DNA of 64,000 bases from Epidermidibacterium keratini (lineage in GTDB: Bacteria; Actinomycetota; Actinomycetes; Mycobacteriales; Antricoccaceae): positions 1,674,001-1,738,000 of the forward strand of contig NZ_CP047156.1 of assembly GCF_009834025.1 (NCBI RefSeq), read 5' to 3'. The notes under the pieces are model-generated. The model was not told the DNA's origin. It saw nothing but the letters and a program-made list of their open reading frames with translations, and made no database searches. The position numbers were made by a program, and so were the translations under genes. How positions within the stretch are numbered: position 1 is the first letter of the stretch; each line of letters starts with the position of its first letter. Of this stretch, positions 10,375 to 19,060 are shown in pieces.

Positions 10375-11246
10375 CGCGACGCGGCGGCGGCGGCCGCCAG
10401 ACGCTCCCACTCCGACTGCGCTGCGGCGTGCCAGCGCTCACGGCACTCATGGAATGTCGCGGCAGCACGCTCGCCGGGCCACCCAGACGGCAGCAGCTCC
10501 AGCGGGATCTCCGGGTCCAGGAACGGAAACCCACGCCACGCCTGGATGAGCTCGACCTGCGTGGCGAACGCCTCGCGGCCGGAGTCCGGCGTACGCCGAG
10601 CGAAGTCGTCGATAAACCGCTCGTACCGCTGCGCGACATCACTGAGGTCCCACGCGGCCGACAGCAGCCGGGCCGGATCGGTCTGTTCGTCCGCGGTGCC
10701 GACCCAGGCGAAGGCGCGGTCGGCGAGCCCGAGCTCGTCGAGTACATCGCGAGCCGGGCCACTCTTGGAGGCATCCGGGACGATCCACAAACCCGGCGCC
10801 GGCGAGCCCATGCCAAGCCAGGTCAGCCGGGTGCGCAGCTGGTGGCGCAACCGCCGCTGCGACTCGGGGATCGCGACATTGAGCACGAGCCATCGGCCAT
10901 CCCACCCGTGCGGGTTGCGCAGGAACGTATAGATGCGCTCGGTGCCCTCGGCTATGAGCCGCGAACCGGCCTCGGTCAGCGACCACTCGACCTTGCGCCC
11001 ATGCCGCTCGGCCTCGACCAGGCCTTCGGCGCCCATGCGGGCCAGCGCCTGACGGGCCGACTTCGTCTCGACCCCCAGCGTGCCCAGCGCTTCGACGAGG
11101 GCACCGGTCCAGGCGCGACCTTCACGCGGGTAGACGAACTCGCCGAGCACGGTTAGCAGCAACGAGCGCGCGCTCGTTGCCGCACTGCCGGCGTCAGCCG
11201 CCGCGCGCACCTGCGCCTGCGTACGCCGTGTGTCGGTCGTGCTCAC
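10371..11246 (-). CDS. PaaX-family transcriptional repressor
   Basis: 291 residues from the GTG at 11246, selected because AAGGAG lies 7 nt upstream. The N-terminus (about 25-100: SLLLTVLGEFVYPREGRAW, SARQALARMGAEGLVEAE) is the PaaX winged helix; the middle (IYTFLRNPHGWDGRWLVLN) and C-terminus (AQRYERFIDDF, IQAWRGFPFLDPEIP) match the PaaX central and C-terminal domains. PaaX of the phenylacetate pathway is an aryl-CoA responsive repressor. Lying between boxB and boxC, it is the best candidate for a benzoyl-CoA-sensing regulator of this cluster; this is inference. It is divergent from boxC with 248 bp between starts. Confidence 0.88.
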   Translation of the reverse strand: MSTTDTRRTQAQVRAAADAGSAATSARSLLLTVLGEFVYPREGRAWTGALVEALGTLGVETKSARQALARMGAEGLVEAERHGRKVEWSLTEAGSRLIAEGTERIYTFLRNPHGWDGRWLVLNVAIPESQRRLRHQLRTRLTWLGMGSPAPGLWIVPDASKSGPARDVLDELGLADRAFAWVGTADEQTDPARLLSAAWDLSDVAQRYERFIDDFARRTPDSGREAFATQVELIQAWRGFPFLDPEIPLELLPSGWPGERAAATFHECRERWHAAAQSEWERLAAAAAASR

Positions 11247-11330
11247 GTGCTCGCTCCTTCGGTTGGTACGTCGAGACATTCTCGCAGCAAGGGGCTTTCG
11301 GGCTGCGGAGGTGGTTTGGTGACCACGTCG

Positions 11331-11380
11331 CGGTGGTCGAGCAGGCGCGAGGCACGAGCGCCGGTTGTCGAGACCCCCGA
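11331..11380. repeat. Dispersed GGTGGTCGAG...GGTTGTCGAGACC element (copy 1)
   Basis: CGGTGGTCGAGCAGGCGCGAGGC, then ACGAGCGCCGGTTGTCGAGAC, in the PaaX/boxC intergenic region. The same words recur at 17541, 20312, 20791, 27989 and 63722. Confidence 0.7.
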
Positions 11381-11394
11381 TCTACTACAACGTC

Positions 11395-11422
11395 TTGACG
11401 ATCTGACGGTAGTACGTAGACT
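11395..11422 (+). promoter_or_regulatory. Candidate promoter of the boxC operon
   Basis: TTGACG (11395-11400), 16 bp, TAGACT (11417-11422), about 72 bp before the boxC ATG. Flanking words CTACTACAACGTC and GACGGTAGTACGTAG form an imperfect inverted repeat around it, a plausible PaaX operator. Confidence 0.5.
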
Positions 11423-11494
11423 ATTGCACAACGTGAGAGCCCGTCCCTGGGATCGACCGCGATCTGCCCACGACCTTCGTTAGGGGTCAGCCCG

Positions 11495-13219
11495 ATGAAC
11501 CAAGCCAGCTCCCTCACCGCCGACACCGACGTCGATCCGGCCGAGACCGCGACCGTGCCGACCGTCGACTTCGCGACTAGCCCCCAGCAGTACAAGCACT
11601 GGAAACTGGACGTGGACGGCGACATCGCAACCGCGACCCTCACCGTCGACGAGAACGGCGGCATCGTGCCGGGCTACGAGCTGAAGATGAACTCCTACGA
11701 CCTCGGCGTCGACATCGAGCTCTATGACCTGGTGCAGCGGCTGCGCTTCGAGCACCCCAACGTCAAGGCCGTGGTGATGACCGGCGGACTGGACCGGATG
11801 TTCTGCGCCGGCGCGAATATCCGGATGCTCGCGCAGTCCTCGCACAACTGGAAGGTGAACTTCTGCAAGTTCACCAACGAGACACGCAACGCGATCGAAG
11901 ACGCAACCTCCGACTCGCATCAGACCTGGATCGCGGCGCTGAACGGTACGGCGGCCGGTGGCGGCTATGAGCTCGCGCTGGCCTGCGACGACATCGTCCT
12001 GATCGACGACGGCTCGTCGACGGTGTCACTGCCCGAGGTCCCGCTGCTCGGCGTACTGCCCGGCACCGGAGGGCTCACCCGTGTCGTCGACAAGCGGCAC
12101 GTGCGTAAGGACCGCGCAGACCTCTTCGCGACCAAGTCCGAGGGATACCGCGGAGCGACCGCGATGGACTGGGGCCTGATCGACGCGACGTTCCCGCGTA
12201 AGGCGTGGGATGAGCAGATCGGAAACCGGGCCCGTGCCGCGGCTGACAAGTCGCAAAGATTGCAAGCGCAGCAGGGCATCGAGCTCACTCCCCTCGAGCA
12301 CACGATCGACGGCGACACCCTCACCTACCCCTACCTCACCGCGACGATCGACCGCGCCGCCCGCCGCGTCGACATCACGATCGAGGGCCCCACCGACGCG
12401 GCTCCAGCGGACGACGACGCGATCCTCGCGCAAGGCGTCGACTACTGGCCGATGGCACTCACCCGCGCTCTCGACCACGCGATCTTGCACCTGCGCACCA
12501 ACGAGATCGACCTCGGCACCTGGGTTTTCCGCACCAAGGGCGACCGCGAGAAGGTCCTGGAGTACGACGCCCAGCTCGGCCAGTACGCCGCGACAAACTG
12601 GTTTGTGCACGAGGTCAGCTCCTACCTGCGCCGCACCCTCAAGCGGCTCGACGTGACCAGCCGCAGCCTCATCTCGGTGATCGAGCCGGGGAGCTGCTTT
12701 GCCGGCATACTTGCCGAAATCGCCCTCGCGACCGACCGGCAGTACATGCTCGAGGGCGTCTATGAAGACGTCGACCCGGATGCCGACCCGGCGCTCATCG
12801 AGCTCACCGAGTCCAACGACGGGCCCTACCCGATGGGCAACGGGCTCACCCGGCTCGAGTCGCGCTTCTACGGTCACGACGACGCGCTGAAGGCCGCCCG
12901 CGCGACGATCGGTACGCCGCTGGATGCGCGTGCGGCCGACGATGCCGGGCTCGTCACGATGGCGCTCGATGACATCGACTTCGAAGAAGAGCTGCGGATC
13001 GTGCTCGAAGAGCGCGCCTCGCTCTCTCCCGACGCGCTGACCGGCATGGAAGCCAACCACCGGTTCGTCGGCCCGGAGACCCTGGAGACCAAGATCTTCG
13101 GCCGGCTGACCGCCTGGCAGAACTGGATCTTCATCAGGCCCAACGCCTCCGGACCTGACGGCGCGCTGCGACGATACGGATCTGGCCGCCGCGGCGCCTA
13201 CGACTACAAGCGGGTGTAA
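11495..13219 (+). CDS. boxC: 2,3-epoxybenzoyl-CoA dihydrolase BoxC
   Basis: 574 residues, ATG with AGGGG upstream. BoxC is a crotonase-superfamily enzyme that opens the epoxide ring of 2,3-epoxybenzoyl-CoA hydrolytically and releases formate, giving 3,4-dehydroadipyl-CoA semialdehyde. Oxyanion-hole segments are visible: FCAGANIRML (103-112) and GTAAGGGYEL (151-160). The protein is about twice the length of a normal crotonase, with a second, degenerate half (about 330-560), as expected for BoxC. First gene of an operon with the ligase, reductase, ferredoxin, amidohydrolase and a small protein. No boxD aldehyde dehydrogenase is present in this window, so the next step must be encoded elsewhere. 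Confidence 0.96.
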   Translation: MNQASSLTADTDVDPAETATVPTVDFATSPQQYKHWKLDVDGDIATATLTVDENGGIVPGYELKMNSYDLGVDIELYDLVQRLRFEHPNVKAVVMTGGLDRMFCAGANIRMLAQSSHNWKVNFCKFTNETRNAIEDATSDSHQTWIAALNGTAAGGGYELALACDDIVLIDDGSSTVSLPEVPLLGVLPGTGGLTRVVDKRHVRKDRADLFATKSEGYRGATAMDWGLIDATFPRKAWDEQIGNRARAAADKSQRLQAQQGIELTPLEHTIDGDTLTYPYLTATIDRAARRVDITIEGPTDAAPADDDAILAQGVDYWPMALTRALDHAILHLRTNEIDLGTWVFRTKGDREKVLEYDAQLGQYAATNWFVHEVSSYLRRTLKRLDVTSRSLISVIEPGSCFAGILAEIALATDRQYMLEGVYEDVDPDADPALIELTESNDGPYPMGNGLTRLESRFYGHDDALKAARATIGTPLDARAADDAGLVTMALDDIDFEEELRIVLEERASLSPDALTGMEANHRFVGPETLETKIFGRLTAWQNWIFIRPNASGPDGALRRYGSGRRGAYDYKRV

Positions 13220-13225
13220 GCGGCC

Positions 13226-14809
13226 ATGGGGTTCAACGCCGCCGACTACCTGATCACCCGCAACGTCGAAGCAGGCCGCGGCTCGACGACCGCGGTGCGC
13301 GGCTCGGAGGAGCTGTCCTACGCCGAGCTCGACCAGCGCGTGGGTGAGGTCGCGGCGGCGTACCGCGCCCTTGGGCTGCGTCGTGACGACCGCGTGCTGA
13401 TGGTGATGTCCGACGATATCCCCATGCTCACGGCGATCTTAGGCGCTTTCCGTGCTGGTGTCGTCGCTGTGCCGGTCTCGACGATGCTGACCGGCGGCGA
13501 GCTCGGCACCATCCTCGCCGACTCAGGCGCGCGGGTCATCATCTCGACGCCGGAGTTCGACGATGCGGTCGCCACAGCCATCACCGCCGCGCCCGAAGTC
13601 GAGGTCGCAATCCGCGTCGGCGGCCCCGCTGATCCGAGCGCGACGGCTCGTGCGCTCGGTTGGGACGAGTTCCTGGCCGCGGGCGCAGGGGGCGACACCG
13701 CGAGCGCGCCGACCAGCGACGACTCGTGGGCGCTGTGGCTCTACACCTCTGGCACAACGGGTACGCCGAAGGCCGCGATGCACCGCCACGCCAACATCCG
13801 CCACGTCTGCCAGACGTACGGCGAGCGGGTGCTCGGCATCACCGAAGACGATGTCTGCCTTTCGGTCGCGAAGATGTTCTTTGCCTACGGCATAGGCAAT
13901 TCTGTCTTCTTCCCGTTCTCGGTCGGCGCGACGAGCGTGCTCGTCCCGCAGCGTCCGACACCGGACGGCATCGCCGATGCGGTGCGCACTCACCAGCCCA
14001 CGCTCTTCTACGGCGTACCCACGTTCTTCGCCGCACTGCTCGCCGCAGACCTGCCCGAGGACACGTTCGCGAGCGTGCGGATGGGTACCAGCGCGGGTGA
14101 GCCGCTGCCGGCCCCGCTGCAGCAGCGCTTCAAGGAGCGGTTCGGCGTCGACATCCTCGACGGCATCGGGTCGACCGAAGCGCTGCACATCTTCCTGTCC
14201 AACCAGCCCGGCGACATCCAGCCCGGCACGACCGGCGTCGCAGTGCCCGGGTACGCCGTGGAGATCCGCGACGAGGCAGGCAATCCCGTCACCGCAGGCA
14301 CTCCGGGAGCGCTGTTCGTGCGGGGCGAGTCGATCGCACTCGGCTACTGGCGCCGCACCGACGCCTCCCGGCAGATGTTCCAGGGCGAGTGGCTCTCGAC
14401 CGGCGACACCTACGTGCAGACCGACGACGGCTACTACCAGTGCCTGGGCCGCAACAGCGACATGATCAAAGCGGGCGGCATCTGGGTCAGCCCGGCCGAG
14501 GTCGAGTCCCGCCTGCTTGCTCACCCGAGCGTCGAACAGGCTGCGGTAGTAGGAATCGAGGACTCCGAGGGCCTGGTCAAGCCGGTGGCCGCAGTCACCG
14601 CCACCGGCGTCACCGAGCAAGAGCTGATCGACTGGTGCCGCGACGGCATGGCCCACTTCAAGGCACCGCGCGCCATCCACTTCGTGGACGACCTCCCCAA
14701 AACCGCCACCGGCAAGCTGCAGCGGTTCAAAGTACGCGAGCAGTTCGCCGAAACTCCGGCGCCTTTGACGTCGTCGCAGCCACCGGCGGAGGTGGGCGAA
14801 AGTGCCTGA
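13226..14809 (+). CDS. Benzoate-CoA ligase family protein
   Basis: 527 residues, ATG 7 bp after the boxC stop. Adenylate-forming enzyme that activates benzoate or a close analogue to its CoA thioester with ATP. Motifs: P-loop LYTSGTTGTPKAAMHRH (about 172-188), substrate-pocket segment DDVCLSVAKMFFAYGIGNS typical of benzoate-CoA ligases, GRNSDMIKAGG (hinge), and catalytic Lys in KTATGKLQ (about 495). Placement directly after boxC makes it the entry enzyme of the pathway. The fluoro-, amino- or hydroxybenzoate range is unknown. Its 3' end overlaps the next gene by 8 bp. Confidence 0.93.
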   Translation: MGFNAADYLITRNVEAGRGSTTAVRGSEELSYAELDQRVGEVAAAYRALGLRRDDRVLMVMSDDIPMLTAILGAFRAGVVAVPVSTMLTGGELGTILADSGARVIISTPEFDDAVATAITAAPEVEVAIRVGGPADPSATARALGWDEFLAAGAGGDTASAPTSDDSWALWLYTSGTTGTPKAAMHRHANIRHVCQTYGERVLGITEDDVCLSVAKMFFAYGIGNSVFFPFSVGATSVLVPQRPTPDGIADAVRTHQPTLFYGVPTFFAALLAADLPEDTFASVRMGTSAGEPLPAPLQQRFKERFGVDILDGIGSTEALHIFLSNQPGDIQPGTTGVAVPGYAVEIRDEAGNPVTAGTPGALFVRGESIALGYWRRTDASRQMFQGEWLSTGDTYVQTDDGYYQCLGRNSDMIKAGGIWVSPAEVESRLLAHPSVEQAAVVGIEDSEGLVKPVAAVTATGVTEQELIDWCRDGMAHFKAPRAIHFVDDLPKTATGKLQRFKVREQFAETPAPLTSSQPPAEVGESA

Positions 14810-15818
14810 GCAGTACGACGTTCTCATCGTGGGCGGCGGCCCGGTCGGCCTGTTCGGCGCCTACTACGCCGGAGTCCGCGGGCTCAAGGTCGCGGTCATC
14901 GACAGCCTCAGCCAGCTCGGCGGCCAGGTCACCGCGATGTACCCCGAGAAGCAGATCTACGACATCGCAGGCTTTCCGCACGTCTCCGGCCGCGAGCTCG
15001 TCGCCAACCTGGTCGCGCAGGCCGGACAGTACGAACCGGCGTACATGCTCGGTGAGGAGGCGCAGGACATCGCGCTCGGCGACGGCGCCCCTCACGTCAT
15101 CACCACCAGCAGCGGCCGGCAGATTCACGCGGGATCGGTCATCGTGACCGGCGGCATCGGCACCTTCACACCGCGCCCTTTGCCTGCAGGAGAGGACTTC
15201 CTGGGTCGCGGGCTCGAATACTTCGTGCCCAGCATCGCGCCGTACGCCGGCCAGGACGTCGTCATCGTCGGCGGCGGAGACTCCGCGATCGACTGGTGCC
15301 TGATGCTCGCGCCGGTCGCCGCGTCGGTGACCCTGGTGCACCGCCGCGAGCAGTTCCGCGCGCACGCGGCCAGCCTCGAGCAGGTGCGCAGCTCGGACAC
15401 CCGGATCATCATCAACGCCCAGGTCGCGTCCCTGCACGGCGAGGCGACGCTGCAGCGCGCCGTACTCGACGTCAAGGGCGAGGACCCGCAGGAGCTCGAC
15501 TGCCAACAGGTCGTGGCGGCGCTCGGCTTCACCGCCAACCTCGGCCCGCTCCGTGAGTGGGGCCTGGAGCTGCACGACAACCGCCACCTGGTCGTCGACT
15601 CCGCGATGCGCACCAACCTTCCCGGGGTGTTTGCCGCGGGCGATATCACCGACTATGAAGGAAAAGTGCGGCTCATCGCGGTCGGCTTCGGCGAGGTCGC
15701 GACGGCCGTCAACAACGCCGCGGTCTACCTCGACCCGGACGCGCAGCTGTTCCCTGGACACTCGACCGACACGCCACACGAGGTGGCGCCCGTCCCCGCC
15801 GGCGCAGTAGCCGGCTAG
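14802..15818 (+). CDS. Thioredoxin-reductase-like ferredoxin-NAD(P)+ reductase
   Basis: 338 residues from a GTG that overlaps the ligase stop. FAD-binding GGGPVGLFG (11-19), NAD(P)-binding IVGGGDSAIDW (about 152-162) and C-terminal FAD contact VFAAGDIT (about 272-279) give the two-dinucleotide thioredoxin-reductase fold. The CxxC redox pair of true thioredoxin reductases is absent, as in TrxR-like ferredoxin-NADP+ reductases. Next to the ferredoxin gene (26-bp gap), it is the probable first half of the electron supply to BoxB, replacing the reductase part of canonical BoxA. Confidence 0.88.
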   Translation: MPEQYDVLIVGGGPVGLFGAYYAGVRGLKVAVIDSLSQLGGQVTAMYPEKQIYDIAGFPHVSGRELVANLVAQAGQYEPAYMLGEEAQDIALGDGAPHVITTSSGRQIHAGSVIVTGGIGTFTPRPLPAGEDFLGRGLEYFVPSIAPYAGQDVVIVGGGDSAIDWCLMLAPVAASVTLVHRREQFRAHAASLEQVRSSDTRIIINAQVASLHGEATLQRAVLDVKGEDPQELDCQQVVAALGFTANLGPLREWGLELHDNRHLVVDSAMRTNLPGVFAAGDITDYEGKVRLIAVGFGEVATAVNNAAVYLDPDAQLFPGHSTDTPHEVAPVPAGAVAG

Positions 15819-15844
15819 GGCGCGGCGACGAGAGGAGCGAGGCA

Positions 15845-16174
15845 ATGCCGTACATCATCGGGGCCGCGTGCATCGACACGACCGACAAGTCGTGCATCGA
15901 GGAATGCCCCGTCGACTGCATCTACGAGGGCGATCGCAAGCTCTACATCAACCCGAAGGAGTGCATCGACTGCGGCGCGTGCGAGCCGGTCTGTCCCGTC
16001 GAGGCGATCAGCCAGGACCGAGCAGCGCCCGACGAGGACGAGGAGCACATCGAGGACAACCGGGCGTTCTTCACCGAGGTGCTGCCCGGACGCGACGAGC
16101 CGCTCGGCGCGCCTGGCGGCTCGCACAAGACCGGCGCGATCGGTGTCGACACGCCTCTGGTTTCTGGGTTGTAG
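15845..16174 (+). CDS. 7Fe-type ferredoxin (FdxA-like)
   Basis: 109 residues, ATG behind AGGAG. Cys9, Cys17, Cys21, Cys25 and Cys40-x2-Cys43-x2-Cys46-x3-Cys50 give the [3Fe-4S]/[4Fe-4S] pattern of actinobacterial FdxA (CIEECPVDCIYEG and CIDCGACEPVCPV). An acidic tail follows (residues about 58-75, DEDEEHIEDN). Soluble one-electron carrier. Its position between the flavoprotein and the end of the box operon suggests that it passes electrons from the reductase to the BoxB di-iron site. In BoxA of Azoarcus/Thauera the ferredoxin and reductase domains are one polypeptide. Confidence 0.92.
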   Translation: MPYIIGAACIDTTDKSCIEECPVDCIYEGDRKLYINPKECIDCGACEPVCPVEAISQDRAAPDEDEEHIEDNRAFFTEVLPGRDEPLGAPGGSHKTGAIGVDTPLVSGL

Positions 16175-16185
16175 GAGGGTACGCC

Positions 16186-17064
16186 GTGCTCGATGGCCAC
16201 CTGCTCGTCGACGCGCACGTGCACGTGCCGGTGCTCGGCACGCTCGCACCGGCGTGGATCGAGTGGGCGCGCCAGTTCGGTCCGGACGGCATCCTCGAGC
16301 GGATCTGGGGCGAGGACGGCGTACCCGACCCGGCGGCGCTCGACGAGCTCTTCGCATCGCAAGGCGTCGACGCGGCGCTGCTGCTGTGCGAATACAGCCC
16401 CAAGGCCACCGGCATGCAGCTGTTCGACGACCTGCTGCCGATCGTCGAGACAAACCCACGCCGCTTCTACCCCATCGCCAACGTCAACCCGCACCTGCAC
16501 TTCCCGATCGCCCGCGAGCTCAACCGGCAGCTCGACCACGGTGCCTGCGCGCTGAAGCTGCATCCGGTGCACGGCGGGTTCCGCTGCGATGATCGCCAGC
16601 TCTATCCGGCCTACCAGGTGCTCGCCGAGGGCGGCGTACCACTGGTCGTGCACTGCGGCACCTCGACGTTCCCCGGATCGATGAACGAGCTGGCCAGCCC
16701 GGAGTTCTTGCTGCCGGTCGCGCGCGACTTCCCCGAGCTCGACATCGTGCTCGCCCACGGAGGACGCGGCTGGTGGTACGACGCCGCCGCCTTCATGGCG
16801 CTCTCGCACGAGCATGTCTGGATCGAGCTCTCCGGTCTCCCACCGAAGAAACTTCCCGACTATTACTCACGTTTTGACCTGGGCCGGCTCGCCCGCAAGT
16901 GGATCTTTGCCACCGACTGGCCCGGCGTACCCGGCACCGACCGCAACGCGCAGGCCGTCATCGACCTCGGCCTCCCCGACGACGTCGTGCCCGGCGTACT
17001 CGGCCAGCACGCACTGGCGGTGTACGCCGGACTGAACCCTCTGACTGGAGGCAGCAATGAGTAA
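16186..17064 (+). CDS. Amidohydrolase-2 family metal-dependent hydrolase or decarboxylase
   Basis: 292 residues from the GTG at 16186 (GGAGGG 6 nt upstream); longer in-frame starts lie inside the ferredoxin gene and lack a site. TIM-barrel amidohydrolase 2 features: metal pair D9-A-H11-V-H13, KLHPVHGGF (about 124), VVHCGTS (about 152) and terminal metal Asp in FATDWPG (about 243). Members hydrolyse cyclic compounds or decarboxylate aromatic acids. Sitting inside the box operon, it could convert a benzoate precursor or hydrolyse a pathway by-product; this is inference. The last 8 bp overlap the next gene. Confidence 0.85.
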   Translation: MLDGHLLVDAHVHVPVLGTLAPAWIEWARQFGPDGILERIWGEDGVPDPAALDELFASQGVDAALLLCEYSPKATGMQLFDDLLPIVETNPRRFYPIANVNPHLHFPIARELNRQLDHGACALKLHPVHGGFRCDDRQLYPAYQVLAEGGVPLVVHCGTSTFPGSMNELASPEFLLPVARDFPELDIVLAHGGRGWWYDAAAFMALSHEHVWIELSGLPPKKLPDYYSRFDLGRLARKWIFATDWPGVPGTDRNAQAVIDLGLPDDVVPGVLGQHALAVYAGLNPLTGGSNE

Positions 17065-17506
17065 CGACCAGCACCCGCTTGGGCGGCCGGTGAGCGAACT
17101 GAGCGATGAGGAGCTCGAGACGCAGGGCAAGAACGCCCACGACACCCGCAACTGGGTGTTCTTGCACGGCACGGCCGAGCAGTTCGCCACGCACACCGAG
17201 CGGATGCTCGCGCTGGAGCAGGAGTACCTGCGCCGTCACCCCAAGCGCACGTGGCAGGGCGTCGAGAGCTCGTCCGATGCTGGCGAGGAGGTCGAGCAGG
17301 TGCCCGACCCGGTGCGCGCCGTACTCCGCGCCGTCGCCGACACCGCCGACGGTCGGATGAACCGGCTCGAGGTGCACCAACTCGCCCGGCGGTTCGGCGT
17401 ACCCCGACCGCTGCTTGCCGGGCTCTACACCGGCGACGACCCGCTGCTGGCGACCGACCGACAGGACCGAGTCATCACCGACGCCGGCCGCGCCTACCTC
17501 CGCTAG
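17057..17506 (+). CDS. Small hypothetical protein, DUF6158-like N-terminus
   Basis: 149 residues, ATG overlapping the amidohydrolase stop by 8 bp, so translationally coupled. The N-terminal part (VSELSDEELETQGKNAHDTR, then NWVFLHGTAEQFATHTERML and ALEQEYLRRHP) has the spacing I recall for DUF6158 proteins. The C-terminal part (about 75-149, VRAVLRAVADTADGRMNRLE and FGVPRPLLAGLYTGDDPLL) looks like a separate small helical domain. No catalytic motif. Last gene of the box operon; role unknown. Confidence 0.65.
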   Translation: MSNDQHPLGRPVSELSDEELETQGKNAHDTRNWVFLHGTAEQFATHTERMLALEQEYLRRHPKRTWQGVESSSDAGEEVEQVPDPVRAVLRAVADTADGRMNRLEVHQLARRFGVPRPLLAGLYTGDDPLLATDRQDRVITDAGRAYLR

Positions 17507-17540
17507 CCCAAAGTCGCCGGCGTTTATCGGCGACCCCCGA

Positions 17541-17563
17541 GCGGTTGTCGAGACCTCGACCAC
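17541..17563. repeat. Short copy of the GTCGAGACC dispersed element (copy 2)
   Basis: GCGGTTGTCGAGACC followed by TCGACCAC, in the 134-bp gap after the box operon. It corresponds to one end of the longer copies. Confidence 0.5.
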
Positions 17564-17640
17564 GTGTCAACACCTAAGACGAATCTGTGATTTTGCCTCG
17601 CGGACGTGCGAGCCTGAGGAGGCACTCGCAGAATCGATAG

Positions 17641-19032
17641 GTGATGCAGTATCAACCTCGTAACGATTGGCTAGCGCGCGCCCGCGACAAGATCCGGGCC
17701 GCGGGACCCCCCACCCTCCCGGTGACCGGCGACGCGATCGACGACGTCCGCTCCCGGCGGGTGCTCGATCTCGCGACCCGGATCGGTGAGCGCACGCTCG
17801 CCTCCGGCGCCTCGGCCAACGACGTCACCGTCAGCATCCTGCGCGTCACCGATGCCTACGGCCTGCGTCCGGTGAGCGTCGACGTCACCTACACGTCGAT
17901 CAACGTCTCCTACCATCGCGGTGATGACCACGAGCCGCTGACGATGCTGCGGGTGGTCCGCAAACGGGTCACCGACTTCACCGCACTGCAGAGCCTGCTC
18001 GAGCTGATCGACGCGATCAGCAAGGGCGAGAGCCTCGACTCGGCGCGCGAACGCTACGCAACGATCACCCACACGCCTCGCCCCTACCGCGACCTCATCG
18101 TCACCCTCGCCAACGGCTTGTTGACGATCGGCGTGTGCATGCTGATGGGCGCCGGTCTGCTCATCGGTGCCATCGCCTTCGTCGCGGCAGCGCTCGTCTC
18201 GGTGGTCCAGCGCCTGCTCGGTCGCTGGGCGGTGCCGTCGTTCTTCTCCCAGGCCGCCGGCGGCCTCGTCGTCACGGCGACCGCGATGGGAGTGACCGCT
18301 CTCGCCGCCAACGACGTGTGGCGGTTCGCCGAGATGCGACCCTCGATCATCGTCTCGGCCGGCATCGTGCTGATGCTGTCCGGGATGTCGGTCGTCGGCT
18401 CCGCGCAAGATGCAATCGACGGCTTCTACCTCACCGCCGCCGGCCGCGTCTTCGAGGTGATGATCCTGACGATGGGCATCATCGCCGGCATCTTGCTGGG
18501 CCTCTCGATCGGACAGCGAGCGGGGTACGCCGTACTCGTCACCTCGGCCCAGCAGCCGTTCGGGACGGTGGCACAGCAGCTCATCGGCGTGGCGATCATC
18601 GCCACTATGTATGGCATCGGCAACTACGCCGGGTTCCGCACGGTGCTCGGCTGTCTGGCGATGGGCGTCGTCGGTTGGGGCGCTTACCTGCTCGCGCTGC
18701 ACGTCGGGCTCGGCCAGGCGACCGCGTCGGGGTTCGGCGCGCTCGTCGGCAGCTTCCTGTCGATGCTGGTCGCCCGACGCCTTCGCCTGCCGGCGCTCGC
18801 GCTGACCACAGCCTGCATCGTGCCGCTCGTACCCGGCTCGCTGGTCTTCCGCGGCCTGCTGGAGGTCGTCGAGGCCGAGGGCGCGGCGACCGGCATGATC
18901 ACCGGTGCCGCAACGCTGGTCGGTGCGGCGGGCGTCGGGCTGGCGCTGGCCGCCGGAACCTCGCTGGGCGCCTTCATGGGCCGCCCGGTGCGTGACACCC
19001 TCACCCGCGCCGTCCGCCTGCGCCGCCGGTGA
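17641..19032 (+). CDS. thrE: Threonine/serine exporter (ThrE family)
   Basis: 463 residues, GTG at 17641 immediately followed by ATG; either may be used. The N-terminal soluble domain (about 25-150: VLDLATRIGERTLASGASAN, then SVDVTYTSINVSYHRG) is the ThrE cytoplasmic domain. From about 155 on there are roughly ten hydrophobic segments (LIVTLANGLLTIGVCMLMGA to GAATLVGAAGVGLALAAG). ThrE proteins export threonine and serine using the proton gradient. Directly followed by ilvA in the same direction (28-bp gap), consistent with joint control of threonine overflow. Confidence 0.9.
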   Translation: MMQYQPRNDWLARARDKIRAAGPPTLPVTGDAIDDVRSRRVLDLATRIGERTLASGASANDVTVSILRVTDAYGLRPVSVDVTYTSINVSYHRGDDHEPLTMLRVVRKRVTDFTALQSLLELIDAISKGESLDSARERYATITHTPRPYRDLIVTLANGLLTIGVCMLMGAGLLIGAIAFVAAALVSVVQRLLGRWAVPSFFSQAAGGLVVTATAMGVTALAANDVWRFAEMRPSIIVSAGIVLMLSGMSVVGSAQDAIDGFYLTAAGRVFEVMILTMGIIAGILLGLSIGQRAGYAVLVTSAQQPFGTVAQQLIGVAIIATMYGIGNYAGFRTVLGCLAMGVVGWGAYLLALHVGLGQATASGFGALVGSFLSMLVARRLRLPALALTTACIVPLVPGSLVFRGLLEVVEAEGAATGMITGAATLVGAAGVGLALAAGTSLGAFMGRPVRDTLTRAVRLRRR

Positions 19033-19048
19033 GATCCAGTAGGTCCGA

Positions 19049-19060
19049 TAGCCTCGCCTA
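19049..19060 (+). promoter_or_regulatory. Candidate -10 for a leaderless ilvA transcript
   Basis: TAGCCT (TANNNT) at 19049-19054 is followed by six bases and the GTG at 19061, the spacing seen before furA, arsR and the gene at 36888. No clear -35 is visible, so ilvA may also be read through from thrE. Confidence 0.35.

Noticed and set aside
14802-15818. Thioredoxin reductase
   Set aside because: The redox CxxC motif is missing and a ferredoxin gene follows, which fits a ferredoxin reductase.
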